Below are positions 1 through 4,463 of a stretch of 7,854 bases of DNA, piece after piece. The DNA comes from Planctomicrobium sp. GTDB taxonomy: Bacteria > Planctomycetota > Planctomycetia > Planctomycetales > Planctomycetaceae. Within the stretch, counting starts at the first letter, position 1. Each line of letters opens with the position of its first letter. The notes under the pieces were generated by a model that was not told where the DNA came from, made no database searches, and saw only the letters and a program-made list of their open reading frames with translations. The translations under genes were made by a program, and so were the position numbers. The stretch lies in assembly GCA_029259835.1 (NCBI GenBank), contig JAJDEL010000286.1, positions 1-7,854 of the forward strand, given 5' to 3'.

Positions 1-7
1 ACAACAC

Positions 8-11
8 GGAG
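8..11 (+). promoter_or_regulatory. Possible ribosome binding site (GGAG) for the cyclophilin gene
   Basis: GGAG lies nine bases before the GTG at 21. It is the main support for that start, because the reading frame has no stop between the window edge and the GTG. Confidence 0.5.
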
Positions 12-20
12 AAAAGCAAA

Positions 21-548
21 GTGTACCAAGCGAAATTTGAAACATCCAAAGGCGATTTTGTCGTTGAAGTTAATCCAGATTGGGCTCCTCTCGGGGCAGC
101 ACAATTCAAGGAAATTGTGGAAGACGGTGTCTTTAACGACGCTCGATTCTTCCGCGTGATTGAAGGCTTTATGGTCCAATTCGGCATCGCAGGAAATCCA
201 GAGGTTTCAGCGAAATGGCGGAATAAGCAAATCAATGACGATCCCAATAAACAGTCCAATACTCGCGGCATGATGACATTTGCGACTGCGGGGCCAAATA
301 CCCGAACGTCACAAGTCTTCATTAACTTCGGTGACAACAGTTTTCTCGACAACCAGGGATTTTCCCCGTTCGGGAAGGTCACTGAAGGCATGGATGTTGT
401 TGACGCTCTCTACTCCGGTTACGGAGAAGGGGCTCCTCAAGGAAACGGACCAGGTCAGGGACTCGTACAAAGCAAAGGCAACGAATACCTCAAAGCCGAC
501 TTCCCGGAACTTGACTACATCAAGAAAGCCAGCATTGTTGAGGAGTAA
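21..548 (+). CDS. Cyclophilin-type peptidyl-prolyl cis-trans isomerase
   Basis: This protein should catalyse cis-trans isomerisation of X-Pro bonds and so assist protein folding. The 175 residues cover one complete cyclophilin domain. The catalytic stretch FFRVIEGFMVQ (43-53) keeps the Arg, Phe and Gln that match Arg55, Phe60 and Gln63 of human cyclophilin A. GPNTRTSQVFINFGDN and FSPFGKVTEGMDVV follow. Trp121 of cyclophilin A is Phe here (NSFLD), as in bacterial PpiB enzymes, which are weakly sensitive to cyclosporin. The C-terminal tail (about 145-175, ending LDYIKKASIVEE) extends past the minimal domain. The start is the GTG at 21, with GGAG at 8-11 nine bases upstream. The frame is still open to the window edge (codons for YNTEKSK precede the GTG), so a longer N-terminus or a signal peptide outside the window cannot be excluded. 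From this start there is no signal peptide and a cytoplasmic location is inferred. The family is near certain; the start is less so. Confidence 0.93.
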   Translation: MYQAKFETSKGDFVVEVNPDWAPLGAAQFKEIVEDGVFNDARFFRVIEGFMVQFGIAGNPEVSAKWRNKQINDDPNKQSNTRGMMTFATAGPNTRTSQVFINFGDNSFLDNQGFSPFGKVTEGMDVVDALYSGYGEGAPQGNGPGQGLVQSKGNEYLKADFPELDYIKKASIVEE

Positions 549-563
549 TTCACTCAAGTGAAT
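548..563. repeat. Perfect short palindrome directly after the cyclophilin stop
   Basis: ATTCACT and AGTGAAT are perfect inverse complements separated by CA, and the left arm begins on the last base of the cyclophilin stop codon. As RNA it could fold into a 6-bp stem with a TCAA loop. There is no T-run after it, so a classical intrinsic terminator is not supported. It may be a weak 3'-end hairpin or a protein-binding palindrome. Confidence 0.4.
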
Positions 564-591
564 CGTGAGTATCATTGTTCCTTGGTCACGA

Positions 592-652
592 CTTTCTGCG
601 AAAGCACCATTCTCTGTGGACTCAAAAAAGAGTCCGCAGATTTCGCAGAGAG
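592..652. repeat. Long bulged hairpin with CGCAGA motifs in the ppi-yacG spacer
   Basis: Two stacked stems are visible. The inner stem pairs 613-623 with 630-640 (11 bp, one T-G wobble) around an AAAAAA loop at 624-629. The outer stem pairs 592-603 with 641-652 (12 bp, one wobble) and meets the inner stem directly on the right, leaving a 9-base bulge at 604-612 on the left. Together they give 23 pairs. The right side carries GCAGATTTCGCAGAG followed by AGACGCAGAT (to 660). Such CGCAGAG/CTCTGCG-rich pieces resemble dispersed intergenic repeats of some bacteria, which is a recollection and not a search result. The downstream T-run is only three bases, so a terminator role is possible but weak. 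Confidence 0.6.
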
Positions 653-660
653 ACGCAGAT

Positions 661-785
661 GACAAAAAGACGAAATGTGTGCCATGCCCACATCGCGGAG
701 CAGGGTGGGCATGCGAGCGTAGATGGTGCTATAAAATTGTTACTGAAACAGTCTTCCACCCCTGTCCTCATAACTCAACTTCAAC
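661..785. other. Rest of the ppi-yacG spacer, no gene seen
   Basis: The remaining bases before yacG hold no convincing gene. Overlapping short open frames cross the spacer (565-789 and 575-841), but they have no ribosome binding site, one runs into yacG, and their translations show no recognisable domain. A yacG promoter should lie here or in the hairpin region, but I see no clear -35/-10 pair. Confidence 0.5.
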
Positions 786-1001
786 ATGATCCGTCGACTC
801 ACCTGTCCAATTTGCGAGAAAGAACTGCCTGTCGAAGTTGACGGGGACGCAGCGATCTTTCCGTTCTGTAGTCCGCAATGCAAAAGCGCGGATCTCTACC
901 GCTGGATGAACGGAAGTTATGCCGTCGATGAGCAACTCACTCCAGAACGCGTGATGGAGGAAATTGCAAAACAGGAATTGCCACCGGAGTTTGACGTTTA
1001 G
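786..1001 (+). CDS. yacG: YacG-type zinc-finger DNA gyrase inhibitor
   Basis: Proteins of this family bind one zinc ion and, in E. coli, bind the GyrB subunit and block DNA binding by gyrase. This 71-residue protein (E. coli YacG is about 65) has the four zinc ligands as C7-P-I-C10 and C28-S-P-Q-C32. The family block follows: KSADLYRWMNGSYAV, which corresponds to the usual D-L-x-x-W-x-x-x-x-Y motif. The C-terminal tail is acidic and looks unstructured (EEIAKQELPPEFDV). The start is the ATG at 786, four residues before the first conserved segment. No Shine-Dalgarno sequence precedes it, the upstream bases being a C/A-rich tract. It stands alone on the plus strand, with a gene order unlike the coaE-zapD-yacG order of enterobacteria, and faces purH convergently. 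Function is taken from the family. Confidence 0.9.
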   Translation: MIRRLTCPICEKELPVEVDGDAAIFPFCSPQCKSADLYRWMNGSYAVDEQLTPERVMEEIAKQELPPEFDV

Positions 1002-1045
1002 ATCACCAGTGGGACAGATATTCCTGTCTGTCTGAAATACAGCCA

Positions 1046-1066
1046 CTGTACACTTAAAGTGTACAG
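1046..1066. terminator. Perfect 21-bp palindrome between convergent yacG and purH
   Basis: Two 10-base arms (CTGTACACTT and AAGTGTACAG) flank a single A. As RNA it can fold on either strand into an 8-9 bp stem with a 3-5 base loop. It lies between the 3' ends of two facing genes, which fits a bidirectional transcript end. No T-run follows on either strand, so this is a hairpin stop or RNA-end stabiliser by inference. A dyad binding site is the alternative. Confidence 0.5.
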
Positions 1067-1073
1067 CTCGTCT

Positions 1074-1104
1074 CTCAACGATCCTCAACGCTAAACGTTC
1101 TAAG
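1074..1104. repeat. Heptamer-like repeats downstream of purH
   Basis: On the plus strand CTCAACG occurs at 1074-1080 and again at 1084-1090, followed directly by CTAAACG (1091-1097) and the looser TTCTAAG (1098-1104). The 13 bases CTCAACGCTAAAC (1084-1096) recur as an exact inverse complement at 2699-2711, on the other side of purH. GTTCTAAGAAC (1097-1107), ending just beyond the purH stop codon, is also a perfect small palindrome. Confidence 0.6.
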
Positions 1105-1108
1105 AACA

Positions 1109-2677
1109 TCAATGCTTAAAGTGGCGGTGACCGGTGAAAATCAAGGCAATGCCATGTTCGTTGCAGGCTTCGATGACTTGTTGGTCATTTCGTGATCCGC
1201 CCGGTTGAATTGCTGCGGTGACGCCTGCTTTCGCTGCTTCATCAATTCCATCCCGGAAAGGGAAAAATGCATCAGAGGCGACAACGGCACCCTGACTTCT
1301 CTCGCCTGCTTTGTGTGCTGCAATGAACGACGAATCGAGCCGACTCATCTGTCCGGCTCCGACACCGACAACCATTCCGTTTTTTGCAAACAAAATTGCG
1401 TTTGACTTCACATGCTTGCAAACTTTCCAGGCAAACTTGAGATCGCGAAGTTCTGTGTCTGTCGGAGTTCGATCAGTGACGAATTTGTATTCCGATTCCG
1501 GATCGGATTGATCATCACGCTGTTGGACCAGTAATCCGCCTGAGATTTTCCGGTACTCGTAACTCGTCCCTTGTTCGTCTGCAAATTCAGGGCATTGCAA
1601 CAGGCGGACGTTATTCTTCCACTTCGGTTTCGTTCTCAGAATTTCCAGTGCCTGCTCTTCATAACCAGGAGCGATGATTGCTTCGACAAACCTGTTCGGT
1701 TCTGCGAGAAGTTCCGCTGTCTTAGCATCAAGGGTTCGATTGAAGCCGAGGATTGATCCGAATGCACTCACCGGATCACCTGCGTAGGCGTTTACAAACG
1801 CTTCGGCAAGGTCCGCCCCAATGGCACAGCCGCATGGATTTGTGTGCTTGATGACAACTGCTGCCGGTTCTTCGAATTCGCGAGCAATTTCAAACGCGGC
1901 TTCAACATCGATCAGGTTGTTGTAAGAAAGTGCCTTGCCATGCAGTTGCTCTGCGCCTGCGATCGACGCCGCAGATGGAGTTGGTTCGACATAGAACGCC
2001 GCCGTTTGATGTGGGTTTTCACCATATCGCAGGTCGTCCTGCTTATTGAATGAAAGCGTCAACTGCTCTGGATGTTCACATTCAGTGTTGTTAATTTTTG
2101 CGAAGTAATTGGAGATTGCCCGGTCATAGCAAGCGGTTGATTCAAACGCTGCTCCTGCAAGTTGGCGACGCAAGGCGAGAGTCATGCCTTCACCGCTGAG
2201 TTCTTCCAGGACGGATTCATATTGATCAGGACTGGTCACGATTCCAACATAAGCGTGGTTCTTCGCCGCAGACCGTACCATGCTTGGGCCACCGATATCG
2301 ATTTGCTCAATCGCTTCTTCGACAGAGACTCCCTCTTTTGCAATCGTCTGCTCGAACGGATACAGATTCACGACGACCAGTTCAAACGGAACGATTCCAT
2401 GTTCGGCAATAGCAGCGGCATCGTCTGGAAGGTCAGGGCGACCAAGAATGGCTCCATGCACTCGCGGGTGCAATGTTTTGACACGGCCACCCATGATTTC
2501 CGGGAATTCGGTGTAGCTGGAAACGTCGATGACGTTGATTCCCTGCTCTTTGAGAAACTTCGCTGTTCCACCAGTCGAGAGAATCTCAAACCCTACTCCG
2601 ACCAGACCTTTCGCAAATGGTCCCAGATCGGTTTTGTCACTGACAGAAATCAAAGCTCGACGTGCTGCACGGCTCAT
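1109..2677 (-). CDS. purH: Bifunctional AICAR transformylase / IMP cyclohydrolase
   Basis: PurH carries out the last two steps of de novo purine synthesis in the cytoplasm: formylation of AICAR with 10-formyl-tetrahydrofolate, then ring closure of FAICAR to IMP. The 522 residues match the usual length (E. coli 529). The N-terminal MGS-like cyclohydrolase domain (about 1-195) shows STGGTAKFL (34-42), GGRVKTLHPRVHGAILGR (63-80) and DIGGPSMVRSAAKNH (127-141). The transformylase domain (about 200-522) shows RYGENPHQ (217-224), LSYNNLIDVEAA, the catalytic pair K277-H278 in KHTNPCG, SNAILFAKNGMVVGVGAGQ and the C-terminal TGHRHFKH. The ATG at 2677 is fixed closely, because an in-frame TAA lies four codons upstream. 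There is no Shine-Dalgarno site; the bases before the start are a heptamer repeat tract. No other pur gene is nearby, so it is probably transcribed alone. The gene looks intact. Confidence 0.98.
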   Translation of the reverse strand: MSRAARRALISVSDKTDLGPFAKGLVGVGFEILSTGGTAKFLKEQGINVIDVSSYTEFPEIMGGRVKTLHPRVHGAILGRPDLPDDAAAIAEHGIVPFELVVVNLYPFEQTIAKEGVSVEEAIEQIDIGGPSMVRSAAKNHAYVGIVTSPDQYESVLEELSGEGMTLALRRQLAGAAFESTACYDRAISNYFAKINNTECEHPEQLTLSFNKQDDLRYGENPHQTAAFYVEPTPSAASIAGAEQLHGKALSYNNLIDVEAAFEIAREFEEPAAVVIKHTNPCGCAIGADLAEAFVNAYAGDPVSAFGSILGFNRTLDAKTAELLAEPNRFVEAIIAPGYEEQALEILRTKPKWKNNVRLLQCPEFADEQGTSYEYRKISGGLLVQQRDDQSDPESEYKFVTDRTPTDTELRDLKFAWKVCKHVKSNAILFAKNGMVVGVGAGQMSRLDSSFIAAHKAGERSQGAVVASDAFFPFRDGIDEAAKAGVTAAIQPGGSRNDQQVIEACNEHGIALIFTGHRHFKH

Positions 2678-2685
2678 TAGGTTTG

Positions 2686-2713
2686 TTTAGGGTTGAGGGT
2701 TTAGCGTTGAGAA
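2686..2713. repeat. Four tandem telomere-like heptamers just upstream of purH
   Basis: Heptamers begin at 2686 (TTTAGGG), 2693 (TTGAGGG), 2700 (TTTAGCG) and 2707 (TTGAGAA), giving a consensus TT(T/G)AG(G/C)G. They lie in the purH leader, 9 bases before its start codon, where the mRNA would read CCCTAAA/CTCAAC-type units. The bases at 2699-2711 are the inverse complement of 1084-1096 beyond the other end of purH. Confidence 0.65.
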
Positions 2714-2767
2714 TGGTGTTGTTGTGAATTCGAAGAAGAAAATGAACTCACAATGTCCAGGCGGCAT

Positions 2768-2796
2768 AGATTACCGGAGCGAGACCACGGATGCAA
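2768..2796 (-). promoter_or_regulatory. Tentative sigma70-like promoter for purH
   Basis: On the minus strand TTGCAT (2791-2796) and TAATCT (2768-2773) are separated by 17 bases. Each matches its consensus hexamer only partly. Position and spacing fit transcription of purH with a leader of roughly 85 bases that includes the heptamers. The call is weak and made by eye. Confidence 0.22.
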
Positions 2797-2848
2797 ATCT
2801 CAGTGCTGACGCGCAGTTGAAAAGCGTGCGGCGTCAGTGTTTCCGTGG
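2785..2848. other. Two-tier hairpin in the purH / DUF4303 divergent spacer
   Basis: CCACGGA (2785-2791) pairs with TCCGTGG (2842-2848). Nested inside, CTGACGC (2806-2812) pairs with GCGTCAG (2831-2837), extended inward by GCA/TGC (2813-2815 with 2827-2829) across one bulged G and outward by G-T wobbles. It could be part of a structured 5' leader of the plus-strand gene, a small RNA, or DNA-level dyads around the purH promoter. I recognise no known riboswitch class. Confidence 0.45.
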
Positions 2849-2863
2849 AAATCAAGAAATCTT

Positions 2864-2891
2864 GAAAAGTCCAATCCGACTGGACGTTTTC
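2864..2891. terminator. Hairpin with T-rich flank, possible attenuator or terminator
   Basis: GAAAAGTCCA (2864-2873) pairs with TGGAC and TTTTC (2881-2891), with G2886 bulged and a 7-base loop. On the plus strand the GTCCA/TGGAC core is followed by GTTTTCCTTGTT; on the minus strand it is followed by TTTTC. The stem core is only 5 bp, so termination would be weak. The palindrome TCAAGA-AA-TCTTGA (2852-2865) abuts it. Confidence 0.35.
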
Positions 2892-2892
2892 C

Positions 2893-2921
2893 TTGTTGCT
2901 CACCACCATGTGGTCTGTAGT
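2893..2921 (+). promoter_or_regulatory. Tentative promoter for the DUF4303-like gene
   Basis: TTGTTG (2893-2898) and TGTAGT (2916-2921) are 17 bases apart, about 36 bases before the start codon at 2958. Each hexamer matches consensus at about four positions. The small dyad ACCAC-CAT-GTGGT (2902-2914) fills the spacer and could be an operator. Low confidence. Confidence 0.25.
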
Positions 2922-2946
2922 CGGTATCTACTCAGCAAGTGAAATC

Positions 2947-2950
2947 GGAG
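2947..2950 (+). promoter_or_regulatory. Ribosome binding site GGAG
   Basis: GGAG stands seven bases before the ATG at 2958. It selects that start over the out-of-frame ATG at 2954. It is one of the few clear Shine-Dalgarno sites in this window. Confidence 0.65.
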
Positions 2951-2957
2951 TACATGA

Positions 2958-3608
2958 ATGTGGCAGCGGATCGATAAAGCACTTTATCAGCAATTGACGG
3001 AGAAAGTCTTTGAAGCCGCTTCCCAACTCTTCGCGGAATGCCAACGTCAAGCACCAGGGGAATCGTTCTACGGATTTGCATTTCTGCCAGATTGTGATGT
3101 GACCAGTTTTTACTGGACCGCTTCTTCCGAGGAATCGTTATATGCTACATCTGAGAAATGGCTCGAAAGGACGAACGAAAAGTTCCCCGAGCAAAACTAT
3201 ACGATGGAGGTCGCGCTGAATCTCCATCGCTACGAAGTCGCAGACTGGGACTATCACGACAGTTGGCTTCGAGAATCAGGAGAAGATAACCAACAAGTTC
3301 GACAGGCCTTTCTGGATGCTGGGCAGGCGCTACACGAGATATGGAGGGCTTTCGAACAGATTCCGATGAATGAAGATGCAATGTTCCGTCGGTCCTATTC
3401 CGTCCGCAAGAAATGCCTGAAAGCCATCGTGAAAGGTCTTCAACAATTCGACCAACATTACAAATGGCCTCCAATCGACCGCAATGAATTCATCTTGCTG
3501 ATCTACATTCCAGACCCTGACAACCCAAGAGAAATTGTGAAAATCGCCCGCCAGCTTAACCCTTCGAAGTCGTACAAAGTTTTTCGGAAGCAATATCAGA
3601 TCGCTTAA
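2958..3608 (+). CDS. DUF4303-like protein of unknown function
   Basis: This is a soluble protein of 216 residues with no signal peptide and no membrane segment. It most resembles DUF4303 (uncharacterised bacterial proteins of similar length): an N-terminal helix (1-30), the block GESFYGFAFLPDCDVTSFYWTASSEESL (34-61, like the family's FY-x-F ... D-x-D ... (N/S)-T/S-E-E-x-L pattern), an aromatic stretch VADWDYHD (94-101), and a C-terminal part with FILLIYIPDPDN (178-189). It is rich in Trp and Tyr. The family is assigned from pattern memory and is uncertain. The start is well supported by GGAG seven bases upstream. It is divergent from purH and convergent with the ABC ATPase gene, so it is probably monocistronic. 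No toxin-like or effector partner is visible next to it. No function is proposed. Confidence 0.85.
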   Translation: MWQRIDKALYQQLTEKVFEAASQLFAECQRQAPGESFYGFAFLPDCDVTSFYWTASSEESLYATSEKWLERTNEKFPEQNYTMEVALNLHRYEVADWDYHDSWLRESGEDNQQVRQAFLDAGQALHEIWRAFEQIPMNEDAMFRRSYSVRKKCLKAIVKGLQQFDQHYKWPPIDRNEFILLIYIPDPDNPREIVKIARQLNPSKSYKVFRKQYQIA

Positions 3609-3650
3609 AGAAACATAAAAGCTGATGCGGCAGATGTGTTTCAAGCGATC
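3599..3650. terminator. Long hairpin joining the convergent 3' ends
   Basis: GATCGCTT (3599-3606) pairs with AAGCGATC (3643-3650), and GAAACA (3610-3615) pairs with TGTTTC (3637-3642). This makes 14 pairs with a 3-base bulge and a 21-base loop. The left arm includes the last codon of the DUF4303-like gene and the first base of its stop; the right arm ends one base before the ATPase stop codon. A shared bidirectional transcript end is inferred; no T-run is present. Confidence 0.45.
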
Positions 3651-4400
3651 CTATGCCGCCTCGTTCAGAGCTTGAATCCGGCCTTCGCTGAGGCGGACGA
3701 TGCGTTGGGCTTGCTGGGCGATGTTGTCGTCGTGGGTGACCATGATGATCGTCAGTTTGGCCTCTTCGTTGAGCTTATGTAGCAAGTTCATGATTTCCCC
3801 ACCGGACTGGGAATCAAGGTTGCCTGTCGGTTCGTCTGCAAGGAGGACACTGGGATCACCAATGAGCGCGCGGGCAATAGCGGCGCGCTGCATTTCTCCC
3901 CCGGAGAGTTCGGAAGGCTTGTGCTTGAGGCGGTGATCCAGACCGACCTGCTTTGTAATCTCTTTGGCCATCTCGCGAAACTCAGACCTGCGCTTCCAGT
4001 ATTCCCACGCGGGGTAACGAATCATCAGGGGCGTGAGAACGTTCTCCAGGAGCGTGAGTTCGGGGAGTAGGTGATAGAACTGAAATACGAATCCAAATAC
4101 ATGATTCCGAAGTTTGTCGCGAGTTGTGGCAGGGAGATTGTCGATGCGATTGCCATCGAGCCAAACTTCCCCGACATCGGGATCATCGAGGAGACCTAGC
4201 AGGTGCATGAGTGTACTCTTGCCTGAGCCGGATTGACCAACAATCGAGAGAAACTCTGCCCGCTCAATTTTTACATCAACGCCGCGCAGCACGGGAATTT
4301 TGTGTTCGCCTTTCTGATACGCTTTGTCGAGAGCTTTCGCACAAAGGTGGACAGGGCGGTGAATCGGGTCAGTCATAGGAATCGTCGACGGTTGAGACAT
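3651..4400 (-). CDS. lolD: ABC transporter ATPase of the LolD/MacB type
   Basis: This is the cytoplasmic ATPase that should power the adjoining permease, in the LolCDE family that releases lipoproteins from the inner membrane, or a MacB-like exporter. From the ATG at 4400 it has 249 residues, a usual LolD length. Numbered from that start: Walker A GQSGSGKST (55-63), Q-loop FQFYHLLPELT (Gln 107), signature LSGGEMQRAAIARAL (165-179), Walker B VLLADEP (185-191) with TGNLD, and the switch His in VTHD (223). All catalytic motifs are intact. The frame extends back to a TTG at 4451 (266 residues), but that stretch contains a stable hairpin (4424-4447) and no Shine-Dalgarno site, so I prefer ATG 4400; ATG 4376 is another option. 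It follows the permease gene by 63 bases on the same strand and is probably co-transcribed with it. The LolD-versus-other-exporter substrate assignment is inferred. Confidence 0.93.
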   Translation of the reverse strand: MSQPSTIPMTDPIHRPVHLCAKALDKAYQKGEHKIPVLRGVDVKIERAEFLSIVGQSGSGKSTLMHLLGLLDDPDVGEVWLDGNRIDNLPATTRDKLRNHVFGFVFQFYHLLPELTLLENVLTPLMIRYPAWEYWKRRSEFREMAKEITKQVGLDHRLKHKPSELSGGEMQRAAIARALIGDPSVLLADEPTGNLDSQSGGEIMNLLHKLNEEAKLTIIMVTHDDNIAQQAQRIVRLSEGRIQALNEAA

Positions 4401-4423
4401 GTTGAACTCATCTTGAGGGTCTC

Positions 4424-4447
4424 GTTGCCGAAGTTCCTCTCGGCAAC
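4424..4447. other. Hairpin between permease and ATPase genes
   Basis: GTTGCCGA (4424-4431) pairs perfectly with TCGGCAAC (4440-4447) around an 8-base loop. It lies between the permease stop codon and the preferred ATPase start. It could act as an RNA processing or stability element setting the ratio of the two proteins. It also argues against the upstream TTG start of the ATPase. Confidence 0.5.
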
Positions 4448-4463
4448 TCAAATCGCGGGAGAT

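Noticed and set aside
565..841. Overlapping plus-strand frames in the ppi-yacG spacer
   Set aside because: They cross the bulged hairpin and run up to or into yacG in the wrong frame, without a start signal or any family resemblance. The Cys/His content of one (565-789) looked zinc-finger-like, but the spacing does not match a known motif.
1013..1033. GACAG / CTGTC dyad just after yacG
   Set aside because: The stem is only 5 bp, has competing registers because of the CTGTCTGTCTG run, and lacks a T-run.
2162..2680. 172-codon open frame on the plus strand inside purH
   Set aside because: It lies wholly antisense to an intact, well conserved purH domain; the translation has no recognisable motif and no ribosome binding site.
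2724..2942. 72-codon plus-strand frame upstream of the DUF4303-like gene
   Set aside because: It covers the hairpin-rich spacer, has no ribosome binding site and no recognisable sequence. The clear GGAG belongs to the next gene.
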